A stretch of DNA of 64,000 bases from Sorghum bicolor (Eukaryota > Streptophyta > Magnoliopsida > Poales > Poaceae), in NCBI RefSeq assembly GCF_000003195.3, contig NC_012871.2, positions 20,218,658 through 20,282,657 of the forward strand, given 5' to 3'. This document shows positions 1 through 10,037 of this stretch, in pieces. Under the pieces are notes generated by a model. The model was not told the DNA's origin. It saw only the letters and a program-made list of their open reading frames with translations, and did no database searches. The stretch's first letter is position 1, and each line of letters starts with the position of its first letter. The position numbers and the translations under genes are program-made.

Positions 1-853
1 CTTCGGACACTTGTCCATTTTTACCTCACGTCTCACTCTTTTTCTTTCTTTTTCGAGGTTCCCGGGCACTTGCCCCTTTTTAGTTCCTCGTATATATTTT
101 TTGCATAACCCATGCCTCTTCTGCATTGATTCTTTTTAGAGAGAGAGAATAACAATATTCAGGACAGTGAGTGATAATATTTTTAGCAATTTTAATGATT
201 GATGATGAATGCTGTGGTAGATGTGTGCAAGTGAATATCTTAATTTAACCACATGAAAAGCTCCTAAGGGTCTACACAGCTCGATCAAACTCAATGTGAA
301 TATAGTAAAAGATGTTATAGCAAGTATGGCTGTGGTAGGTAGTTTTGTATGCTAGGCACTCATCATGTGATTTGTAAGTTTTCAAAATAAATCTCCAGAA
401 CTTAGTGTAGTAGGAACAAGATAAGCAGCAACTCAACTTTATATCATGCCTTTCTCTTACCTAGACTTTAGTTTTATGCTTCCCAAAGATAGTAAGTTTA
501 GTTTTAGTAATTCCTAGAAGAACTCTAATATAAAAGCTAGGTACTTGTAAGTAAGCAAACAGAGCAACTGTTCATCATTTCCATCATGCATATTTTTGGT
601 CTTTTTATTTTTTCTAGAGATTAAACTTAGCAGGAAAATAAAGCACACTTATCTACACACTCTTTTTATTTTGTTTTCATGTTTATTAAAGTGCAGTGAA
701 TAAAAGCAAGAAAATATTTATTTGGTTTTCTAAGTTTTTTTCCTTTTAAGATAAATTAAATACTAAGACAGAATAGAATAAATAAGAAGAGCAAATAAAA
801 ACTTACTTGATAAATTTGGAGGAACTCCCCCAAGCTGGATGTTGACGTGGGTC
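1..853 (-). other. 3' untranslated region of element A
   Basis: AT-rich non-coding stretch between the extra ORF and the missing 3' LTR. It is homologous in reverse orientation to about 33000-34000 and 38400-39300 in the composite element (for example the GGGCAAGTGCCCGGAA and ATGGACAAGTGTCCGAC landmarks). No supported ORF. Confidence 0.6.
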
Positions 854-2437
854 TTACCCGATGTTCCAGAACCGCATCATGGTTGTGATGTTATCGTTCA
901 TTGTTGTTGTATCTTGTCTCAGCTCTTGTACCGCAGTAGCATGGTCCTGGTTCCATTTTTGTTGCTCTTCCAGGAGTCTTCCATGTTCTGCTTGCGTGTT
1001 TTGGATGTCGAGGAGGGTGTTGTCGGTACGAGTGAAGAAAGCACCGGCCTCTTGATAGTAGTCATTCGTGAAGGCGTAGGAGGCGTCGGAGTATCGTCCT
1101 GCATCAAATTGGGGTGGAGGTCTGGATCCTGAAGCTCCATATGGATCAGTGGAGTACCTGCCCGTATGAAAAGGCGGGTTTGTCCACTGGTGCTCTTGGC
1201 TCTCCGGCCATGTCTCCTCTGTTGGCTCTTGTGGTTGCGCATGACGAGCCCATGGGTCTCGAAGGACTCGAGGGTTGTAATCGCAATAATGCAGGTGTGC
1301 TGCTTCTTCTGGTCCAGGGTCAGCTCCATACCAAGTGCGTTCTCGGTGAGTGGTTATCCTTTCAGATGCCACTCGCTGTGGAGTTCTCTGGTTCACTGGT
1401 GTTGCTGCAATCTCAATCAAAAAGTTTTGCACAGAGTAGAGGCCAAGGTTCGGGTTAGGTAACCGAATCTTGCCTTTATCATCATACAACATATACATTA
1501 TATTCCCCTCTTTCTTTAACATCCGAGCTTGTCTAAATGTGTCATAGCCATGATAAATTCTTAATTCTTCTATGAAGTCCAATGATGAGTTTTCTAGTAA
1601 GTGAAGATTAGTGGCTAGACGAGTGATAAGTGAAGTACACCCTACTGGTCCCTGCAGACTAGGTATACTAAGCCAATGTGAAACTAATAGTGTAACAGGT
1701 GAAGTAGGTACTTTACTAATAGCAGCATATAAAAGTTGTAAATCTCCTACTCTTACTTTCCTAATATCATCGCGATAGAAAAGATTGTACCCAAGCCATT
1801 TGTGAAACATCCTAAGAGTGGGGTGTTCCATGTCACTGGTTCGGGCTTGACTGTAAAAATTATCTCTAGATATTTCTCTCCAAAACTGGTGTCTCTCAAA
1901 ATTGGGTAAATCGGAGTTAATGTTCAGGATGCATCTTGAAGAGAAACCAAGATGGTCGCTCAGCTCTCTCCAAGATAACATAATTTCCTGTTTGAACATC
2001 CGAAAAACAATTCCCCCCTCATAGTATTGTAAAGTGCAAAGAAATTAGAGGGTGAGAAGACGAGAACCCAGCTCAGTTATATTCCAAAAATTTGTCCAAC
2101 CCATCATCTGAAAAATTAAGTCAAATTCAGTGTCCATACCTGTTTCTCGTAGTAGGATTGGATCGATAGTAGGGGTGTGAATGAAATCCTTGTTCTTCAA
2201 TTGCTGATAAACTTCCTTCTCTCTTCGGGTCTTCAGTCCAAGGTCTCCTATCTTGAGAAGGACCTTGACTTGCTGGCCTGATGAAGATGATGGAGCTTGT
2301 GTGGGTGTCGGGTCGACGCTCATCTCTGATGGCTGTGAGGAGTGTTGGGTTGAACTCCTTGTACCAATGTTCTTGAGAGCCTTCCCTGCATTCTTCACCT
2401 TCTTAAACATCCTGCAAACAAAAGTTGGCAAAAACAC
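854..2437 (-). pseudogene. Athila-type extra ORF (ORF1/env-position protein) with one nonsense codon
   Basis: One reading frame of about 527 codons broken only by TAA at 2045-2047; the frame is the same on both sides. The first part starts MFLPTFVCRMFKKVKNAGKA, with an alternative start at 2410. The second part includes LSWRELSDHLGFSS and HKWLGYNLFYRDDIRKVRVG, resembling the Athila ORF1-type protein. The C-terminal third is rich in Pro, Tyr and Gln and ends in a heptad-like segment (LLEEQQKWNQDHATAVQELR). No clear membrane segment, so envelope function is not supported. The bases just before the 2410 ATG read TTTTGTTTGCAGG, like a splice acceptor, suggesting a spliced leader. It sits where envelope-like genes sit, after pol would end. 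Biochemical function unknown. Confidence 0.65.
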
Positions 2438-2649
2438 AACTGGTGGAAAATGTGAGATAAAATGTTAGTGGTCAGCTGTCCGAGTGTCAGTAGTCCAGGG
2501 GTTAATCGTTCAAGACAAGTTTCTATTTTGGTAGAGCCTCCCCCTAAACAACTTTTACTTTCGCTTAGACAACGGGATCACTACTTGCTAGGTGACAATC
2601 ACTCTCTCAAAAGAACTCCAACCTTCCCTTCCACTCTCCTCTTTCTCTC

Positions 2650-2810
2650 TACTCTCTTCTCTTCACTACAAAAGCTCCTTCTCGGGAAACTGAAATTTGT
2701 GTGGTTTTCTGAAGTGCTTGTGTGAAGAGAAGGGGAGCTGGAGGTGGCCTTTTATAGGCTGAGCAGGGGACAGGGCGGGCGCCCAAGGTAGGTGGGCGGG
2801 CGCCCACCCC
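2650..2810 (-). promoter_or_regulatory. Internal promoter-like block upstream of the element A extra ORF
   Basis: On the minus strand a TATA box (CCTATAAAAGG, 2748-2758) lies about 340 bp upstream of the 2410 ATG. Immediately upstream are two copies of GGGCGGGCGCCC (2773-2784 and 2794-2805), 21 bp apart start to start. The same pair occurs in the element's LTR at 6778 and 6799, but flanking bases here do not resemble the LTR. Downstream is a purine/pyrimidine-rich leader like a plant 5' UTR. Interpreted as a promoter for a subgenomic extra-ORF transcript; transcription itself is not shown by sequence. Confidence 0.55.
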
Positions 2811-3141
2811 TGGTGTCCATCCTGGGTGTGCCTCCTCCACATACTTCCTTGCTTTGATCTCACGCAGAATAATATTGTGTTGGTGGTGGTTGGACGGTGG
2901 AAAGATGTCAGGTGAGTGGAAACATATTATGTGATGGGATGTATGTGAGATGAAGTGTATGACATGTGGGACCCAAAGAGTGTGGGTCAAGCTTCTAGAA
3001 GATTTATATGATTAAATATAATGCAGGAAAATCTATGAGAATCGAAACTTATTGAAAATGATATTGGAAAATATTTTTGTGCCCCCACAATAATTAATAA
3101 ATATGGGTTGTTACACACCACGAATGTTATTTATATGGGGC

Positions 3142-3142
<1 letters not shown>

Positions 3143-3175
<33 letters not shown>
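3143..3175. repeat. (ATT)n microsatellite
   Basis: About ten ATT/TAT triplets in the untranslated region of element A between the protease and the internal promoter. Confidence 0.9.
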
Positions 3176-3309
3176 ATGCTATGACTAATGCAAGAATTAA
3201 TTATGCAAGAAGTTAAATATGAGAAAATTAATAATGCGGATAAATACCGATTTACCTCCCGGTGAGGGTTTGGGATTTTTAGGTCCCCCAAGGTGGACCT
3301 CCAAATCTT

Positions 3310-4101
3310 TTAATCTTCTGAGTTACCTTCCTCTGGAGATGGTGTCTCCAGTGGTTCTCCATGAACTTCTTTCACTGTAGAGTCTCTCTCTGGTCTGGGT
3401 TTGAATGTGAAGTGTTCTTCTTGTCCGTTTATGTTGAACTTGATTTCTCCTTTTCCGACATCAATGTGGGCATTGGCAGTGCTCAGAAATGGCCTTCCAA
3501 GGATGATGGACACTTTTGAGTCAGGACTCATGTCCAGTACTACGAAGTCTACTGGCACCAGGAAATCTCTGATCTTGACTGGAATGTTCTTGGCGATGCC
3601 CAATGGGTGTCGAACTGATTGATCCGCTAGTTGCAAGCACATTGATGTTGGTTCTAAGGTTGCATGCTCAAGACTTTTGTAGACTGATGCTGGCATCACA
3701 CTGACACTTGCTCCGAGATCACAAAGTGCGTTGTTGAAGTGTTGGTTTCCAATCGAGCAATCAATAGTGGGGCATCCTGGATCTTCCTTCTTCTTTGGTG
3801 GTTTGTTGAGGATGGCCGCACTACATTCTTCTGTCAGCTTGATAACCTCAGTGGTGGGCAGTGGTCTCTTCTTGTTAAGAATGTCTCTGATGGCATCGAG
3901 CAGAGGTATGTTGACATATAATTTCTGAATGACCTCTACAAACTTACCAAACTGCTCATCCGACTGCAGTCCTGTGTTTCTTCTGAGAAATGGCAAATAG
4001 TTGGTGTCGTAAAAATCTTTCCTCATTTCTCTAGTTCTTGGTGGTTGGAGCAGATCTTTTGCTCCAACTGGGCTTTCTTCTTCTATCACTGCTGGTTGCA
4101 C
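3310..4101 (-). pseudogene. Athila-type aspartic protease domain of element A
   Basis: Open frame of 263 codons that continues upstream to about 4230, including VKNITTRGG, a usual Athila gag-pro linker. Residues about 90-240 form a retropepsin-like fold: ALCDLGASVSVMP holds the catalytic Asp (DLG replaces the usual DTG/DSG, common in this clade), LQLADQSVRHPLG follows, and SIILGRPFLSTA is the conserved second motif. It would cleave the Gag-Pol polyprotein. The ORF ends in an acidic tail (PSPEEGNSED) and is not followed by reverse transcriptase, which in a full element would continue in frame. Listed as a pseudogene because the polyprotein is incomplete. Confidence 0.8.
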
Positions 4102-4231
4102 TGGTGCTGATGTTCTTTGTTTCTCTTTTGGGTATGGTGGATCTCTGGTGGCTTTACCTCCTCTAGTAGTTATATTCTTTACCTGCTCAAGGTTAGTAGC
4201 AACAGGCAGTGCAGCAGCTATCTTTATTAAT

Positions 4232-5205
4232 TTAAGCTTCTACCCTTTTATTAAGAGTGTTTTGCTCATCAAAGGCAGTTAGTAGAAAATCCATTTTATT
4301 GTGTATATCTTTTAGAGATGATTCATTTGTATCTAGCCTTTGTTTAACTTCATCATTAATTTTGGTTTGTTGAGCAATTATCTCTTTTAATGAAAGTTGC
4401 TTGACAGTATTACCTGAATTCATACCTTTGCTATTGGGTTGACTCGAAGTTGGTTGATATTTGTATGCTGTCTCAATGGCCCTTTGATCTTCTTTGAACT
4501 TGGCCCTCTGGTCAATCCAATGGAGCAAATTTTCCATCTTAGTTGATAATGCATTTACTTCTTCTGGTATTTCTTCAGTTTGATGATAATGTTGAGCTTT
4601 ATCTTGGAACCAGCTTTGGTTTTCTGCTATCTTATCCAAAAGTATCTCTGCTTTTCCAGTTGTAAGCTCCAAGAATGATCCTTTAGCAGATGCATCTAGG
4701 CACTCACGAGCCTTCTGGGTTAATCCATGGTAGAAGGTCTGCATAAGTAACCATGTAGCCATTCCATGGTGAGGACAATCTGATATGTATCCTTGAAAAC
4801 GCTCCCATGCTTCTGAAATGGCTTCTGTCTTCTGTTGTGCCTATAGGGAAAACTTTGATAGAAAGGCATCTGACAAGTTCGTCCAGTTGTTGATGTTATC
4901 TTGATGAGTGTAGAACCACTTCCTCGCTTTTCCTTCTATACTAGTGAGAATGGAAAGAGGCGAAGCAGTATGACGTCTTTGTCAACTCCGTTGATGTGGA
5001 TTGTGCTTCCAATCTCTAAGAAATTCTGCAAGTGTCCACTGGCATCTTCATGTGCCTTTCCACTGAATTGTGTAGCTTGTACCAAATTGATGAGGCTTGA
5101 CTTGAGCTCAAACTCAGGTATTCCTTCTTCTACTGCAAATATTGGACCAGTTAGAATGTTCTCAAGGCTTGGAGCAGAGAATTCTTGTAGGGTCTTCTGT
5201 GCCAT
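4232..5205 (-). pseudogene. Gag of element A, frameshifted
   Basis: Two pieces of an Athila Gag. 5205-4936 contains LVQATQFSGKAHEDASGHLQ and LLRLFPFSL. A frameshift near 4940 and a TAG near 4840 separate it from 4762-4232, which contains WLLMQTFYHGL and ends in a coiled-coil-like segment (about 4430-4240). Gag would form the particle and bind RNA. No CCHC zinc knuckle is visible here, unlike the related Gag at 30.8 kb. N-terminal and protease pieces share one frame and the middle piece another, so at least two indels have occurred. Confidence 0.8.
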
Positions 5206-5540
5206 AGCTTCAGCAATTGGTAGCTAGCTTCTTCTTCTCTTGATTGCTTTGGTTCTGATGATGAAGAGTTGAATGTACCCAAAGTCAATCCTGTTATACC
5301 CTGTATAAAAATATAAACATAGAAAAACAACAGGGTGAACCTGCCAAAGCAGCGGTGCCTTGTTATGATTTCTCACTTAGTAGCTGTTTTATGCAATTAT
5401 TTCTCTATAGTCTAGTCTAATATTTCATATGAATAACCTTGATTGATTTTCTGGCTTTCTTTAATATTACCCTTTTATTCCCTTTTATGACTTATTCCTG
5501 AGGCTCATATAATTCCTATAATTCCTATAAGATCCTATAA

Positions 5541-5559
5541 GTCCCCGGCAACGGCGCCA
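5541..5559 (-). other. Primer-binding site of element A (tRNA-Asp type)
   Basis: On the minus strand TGGCGCCGTTGCCGGGGAC lies 8 bp inside the LTR end at 5568. This is the PBS used by Athila-clade elements, believed complementary to the 3' end of tRNA-Asp. Confidence 0.85.
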
Positions 5560-5567
5560 GAAATGCT

Positions 5568-7080
5568 TGTTGACACTAACTAACACCACTTAGATACTAG
5601 GTTGTCATCCCTAGCATGGCGCCAGAGTGTACAAAGGTATTTATAAATGTAAAGGCTCTCTAGAAAATAATCTATTCTATCCGCAAGCGCACAGATAAAA
5701 CACCTCATTGTAGCATTTCACCAGGATAAGTATTCCAGGTATCGTTATTTATAATTTTGCTCTAGGGATCTCAAGAAGATGGAATTAAATCAAGGGACAA
5801 AATCTATCAAGGCATAGACTAGAGATAAACTTGCAAGAACATGATTACTAATGAGAAACTCGTCACACAGTCACTTACTTTAGCAGGGGGTAAACCATAA
5901 AGATAATGATAATAAAGTATAAGTTCATGGGTAGATAGCACAGCGATTAGAAAATAGACTACTCCTCATATATGTAGGTGATGTCGGATTTGCTAGAGAA
6001 TGGATTCTAAGTTATCTACTAACTACTAAGTCATAATCTACTCTAGTTATCTACAAGATCATATATAGCATAAAAGACTCTTCATTCATGTATAAGGAAC
6101 ATTGATAAAGTAAATCAGAACATCGCATGACTTACTCCACAATACCGGTTCTGTCTGTCCTATCAACGGAGGGTGGACTATATAAGAATCAACGAAGCTA
6201 TCACTATCGCGAACTACCACACGACTCGGCCAATAGGATACATTTGCAGATAAATAACATCTAAGCACCACGCTCACATGTGATCTATCACTTAACTCCC
6301 TCGCGTCAAGAGCTAAGCGCTTTGCAAACTTATACATAAACTCATTATCAATTAGAACTATATCAAATATAGAACTAGAGCAAACTAAGAACATAATAAT
6401 TAGAGACATAATGCAATTAGAACAATAGAATTAGAGAAAGATATGAATAATACCAATCTTTATTACCGAAGATCCGAATCCAGAGCGTAGTGCTCTACTT
6501 CTATAATTGCTATCTAATCAACCTCTAAACTTGAAGGATTAGGGAGTAGCTAATTCTAATTCTCTGTGGGAGAGAGATCTAAACCCTAACTTTGATGGCT
6601 ACCTCTGAATAATGATTTCTCCTCTCTTCCTCCAGGGGCCAGGGGGTCTGGTTTTATAGTCCCCTCAAGTGAACGTGAGTCATTGGATCAAACCGACATA
6701 GATTGTATGGTTTAGATTGATCCTTTAGGTCGGTGGAGTCTTGCCCCGAAGCAGAGTCCTGATTGGCCTCTTGGCCAGGGCGGGCGCCCAAGGGGGGTGG
6801 GCGGCCGCCCAGCTCTCGAGCCCGATTCGCGTCCCGTTCGTTCCCGTGGCTTCTGGATCCTTCTAGATTGAGGAAAATTGCGCGGCACGTAATTATCTCG
6901 TTGTAAACATGACATGTGGACCTTCTCTCCATATTTTCTGATAAACCCCTGCAGAAATAGATAAACACCAAAGCTCGTGGAATTCTGTCAGATAAAACCC
7001 TAATTCTAGATGTTTGTTTCATATTGATCCTTTTTCATGTTTATTTGATTATTAATTTTAGTACTTAAGGACCGTCAACA
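5568..7080 (-). repeat. 5' LTR of element A
   Basis: 1513 bp. On the minus strand it starts TGTTGACGGTCCTTAAG at 7080 and ends GTTAGTGTCAACA at 5568, next to the PBS. U3 holds the paired GC motif at 6778-6789 and 6799-6810, an inverted repeat GGATCAA/TTGATCC, and a TATA box (ACTATAAAACC) near 6655. A 107-codon ORF at 6086-6409 lies inside the LTR and is not considered a gene. Confidence 0.85.
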
Positions 7081-7099
7081 GCCACCACACTGAAGCTAT

Positions 7100-7625
7100 G
7101 GGCAATCCTACTTCACCCAAGTTTGTTAGCCAATGCTCCCATCACCGCAAGAGCGACTACTTCTTGAGGATGTGCCAAAGGGCCCAAAGATCATTGTGCC
7201 AAGGGACACCAAGCTACTGTCTCCTAAACCCAGTGAAAGGCTCCTTGGTGTGAAGACCAACAAGCTTGGAGAAGTCACCTATGTGAAGTACACTATAGCT
7301 CCCCGAGTCTCTCTCTTGATGACATTCGTGCTTCACCAGGCCAACTCAAGTACATCCCTCTAAGAGAAACTCCCAAAAGATCTACACCACCATTGAAAAG
7401 AGAAGCAAAGCGCCCTAGGACGACCATAGCAATGCTCAAGAACCAAATCAATTCTCTCTCTCCGACAGTCATCTCCATCTAGCAGCAAAGCACTCTTCTT
7501 ACTAGTACCATGCGTACCATGAGCAAGCAGATGGAGTTGAATATCACAAAAACTAGCAATCTTAAGAAAGAAAATGAGAGACTTGTGAGAGAAATTGATT
7601 TACTCTCTAAATGTGTTAGAAAGTA
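7100..7625 (+). pseudogene. Relic of an Athila coiled-coil extra ORF
   Basis: Plus-strand decayed homologue of the extra ORF at 58516-59146. Shared landmarks are PRDTKLLSPKPSERLLGVKT (7196-7255) against PAGTRILPPRTNKRVVRVKT, TPPLKREAKRPRTTIA against TPPKRRKTIADV, and a C-terminal coiled coil ending in a stop near 7625. Several frameshifts and stops. It lies directly beside the end of element A, so A probably inserted into an older plus-strand element. A polypurine-like GTGTGGGGGAGAC at about 7857-7869 may be that element's PPT. Confidence 0.6.
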
Positions 7626-8580
7626 AAGTAATTATCTTAGTAATAAGACACAAGTGTGTTAGGTTAAATTTGTTAGGTCGTGTCCTAAATGTTAGATTCA
7701 TTATTAGCTCAATTGTTAGAATAATTGGTTTGTTTGGTTTGCCATAGTGCCTTATTAAATTATTAATGAGTATTATTATGATTACCCGCTCTCTCTCTCT
7801 ATTTTTTGGATATGTGTTTCTCTCCACATGTACAGAAAAGATTATACAGGAAAACAAGTGTGGGGGAGACAAATCGCGACCATGGAATAGAATTTGATCA
7901 GAAAAATCATGAAATTTAGAAGGTAATCAACTAGGGACCACACATGACGTAGCAGGCCCCAAGTTGCTGCCAGAGCAGACCACCCGACACCTTCCCTTAG
8001 GCCGGCCTACCCATCATCTTGCCCTCTCGCCTCATGCTTCATCCATGGTCAGGTATTGAGCCTAATGCACTCTATTTTCATATGTTTTAGCTTCTAGTTT
8101 GATCCAAACTAAAAATCACATGTTAAAACACTTTTCAACAAATAGGAAAGATTATTTAAGTCATGACTTAGGACTAGATTAACATAATTCTTTTCCATGG
8201 AGTCTTGCCACTACTAGGAACTTATTATTAAGGACCCCATGTTTGTTAAGTTGTTGAGGAATATGGGATAGTAGAATAATGAGAACTTGACTCTAGATGT
8301 TTTATCATTAGAGCATTTTATTTCAAAAATAAAAATGAATAGCTATACCTCTCCTTTGTGGTAAGATAAATGACCTACCAAACTCATATATAGGGTAGAT
8401 AAACCTACTACATTTACTACTTGTTTTTCTGTTGAGTTTGGTCAAACCTTGTGACCCTTGTTGAGAAATTTATCATGCTGCCATGATCAAGATCACATAC
8501 ACTCCACATATATCTGTTGCTCCTACACTGGGAGTACACAACCACATATTTTCCATCCACCTAAGAATATTTTGCTCCTT
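7626..8580. other. No gene recognised; AT-rich repeat-derived sequence
   Basis: Contains the possible polypurine tract near 7860 and otherwise AT-rich sequence with stops in all frames. Probably untranslated or LTR remains of old retroelements; no boundary could be defined. Confidence 0.4.
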
Positions 8581-8608
8581 TCTCATGTACCATGAAGCCT
8601 AAGAATTG

Positions 8609-9267
8609 TCATGCTGATACTCTGAATGCACATTTATGAGGATTCATCCTTAGTCCATGTTTCCTCGCACATTCAAGAGTAGCTCTGAGATCTTTTAGAT
8701 GTTCCTGATATCCCTTAGACTTCACAACCATATAATCTATAAAAATTTCCATAATTTTGCTGATCAACTCATGAAAGATATAATTCATTGCCCTCTCATA
8801 AGTTGCACCAACATTTTCTAGTCCAAAAGTCATGACCACCTACTCATATAACCCCAAAACACTAGAGCACCTAAAAGTAGTCTTGCGGATGTCCTCCTCT
8901 AGCATAAATATCTGATTATCCAATCATTATCCTCCATAAAACTAATCACTTTATACCCTGCTGCTTCATCTACCAGCATATCATCAACTAACATTGGGTA
9001 GCCATCCATGGAAGTAGCTATGTTTAGATCCTTGAAGTCGATGCAAACTCTCATCTTCCCATTTTTCTTATACACAAGGACCACACTAGATATCCACTCT
9101 GCATACCAACACTGTCGAATAAACTTGGCTTCATACAACCGAGTAATCTCTACTTTTACATCTACCATGACATCTGACCATATTCTTCTTGGAGCTTGTT
9201 TAAAAGGCTGATATCCAGGTTTAATTGGCAATCGATGCTCAATTAATTTCCAATCAAGATCGGGCAT
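8609..9267 (-). pseudogene. Reverse transcriptase remnant of element B
   Basis: Two pieces. 9267-8899 holds the RT N-terminus: HRLPIKPGYQPFKQAPRR, EWISSVVLVYKKNGKMRVCI and DFKDLNIATSMDGYPM. 8839-8609 holds FGLENVGATYERAMNYIF and FIDYMVVKSKG. The usual FIDDMVVKS active-site motif reads FIDYMVVKS, so the second catalytic Asp is Tyr and the enzyme would be inactive. A frameshift separates the pieces. Confidence 0.8.
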
Positions 9268-9540
9268 TTCATAATATTCCCAAGCAAAACAATCTTTATA
9301 TTCCTTTCATAAGGCTGTCAATTCTTGTTTATACTTAGGGTTTAACTTAGCACTAATATATGTCGGCCTAGGTTTGTTACCATCTCCTATATCTATTGCT
9401 TCTAACTCGTTAGCCAACATAAAAACCCTTGCCCATCTTGCCTCCATTGTCATGGACTAAGGAATCCATTATTGAAAACTTTCAGAGCTGACTGCTTGTA
9501 TCAGTTGTTGACCATCTCAAATACTTTGATGATGTCTCCG

Positions 9541-9798
9541 TCATGTATTTTCTAGAGAAATACCTTCATAATTCCACTCATCCGCTTCAACATAAGAAAT
9601 ACTAACAGAAGAACCAACTAGAACAATCTCCACAATATCTCCAATCCATTGAATCAGACTTTGATGCATAGTGGATGGAATGCAGCAATTAGTATGGATC
9701 CAATCTCTGCCTAGAAGTATGTTGTATGTACCTTTGGCATCAATTATAAAGAAATTAGTAGGTAAGCTCTTACTACCAATTGTTAACTCAACGCACAA
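9541..9798 (-). pseudogene. Aspartic protease C-terminal remnant of element B
   Basis: Contains TYNILLGRDWIHTNCCIPST, the ILLGRDW..N motif of gypsy retropepsins, and a following QSLIQWIGDIVEIV segment. The N-terminal D-S/T-G half is not in an open frame. Spacing to RT fits a pol polyprotein. Confidence 0.7.
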
Positions 9799-10037
9799 CT
9801 CCTTTGGTTATAGAGATGTTACCATTGAAATTTGTCAACCTCATGTCAGTCATACACATGTCTTCTACTCTCTTACCAAGCTTTTTGAATATTGAATAAG
9901 ACATTAGATTGATAGTCGTGCCTCCATCAACTAACATCTTGGTCAAGGGTTTCCATCGATGAAGCCCTTAAGATATAAAGCCTTCAAATGCAGATACTTC
10001 TCAAGCTTTTCAAAGTAGCACTTTATGCTTGATAAAT

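Larger units (their letters stand above)
1..7080 (-). mobile_element. Athila-clade Ty3/gypsy LTR retrotransposon A (left end outside window)
   Basis: Minus-strand element read from 7080 downward: LTR (5568-7080), tRNA-Asp type primer-binding site (5541-5559), gag (about 5205-4232), aspartic protease (4101-3310), internal promoter-like block (about 2810-2650), extra ORF (2437-854), then a 3' untranslated stretch running off the window start. The protease motif CDLGASVSVMP, the gag-pro linker and the PBS are typical of Athila. No reverse transcriptase, RNase H or integrase lies between the protease and the extra ORF, so the element is non-autonomous by deletion of pol. The second LTR should lie left of base 1; bases 1-100 match, in reverse, the region 33840-33910 of the composite element, which precedes an LTR there. 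Confidence 0.85.

Noticed and set aside
854..2437. Envelope glycoprotein in element A
   Set aside because: Position fits an env-like gene, but no signal peptide or transmembrane segment is visible; called an Athila extra ORF instead.
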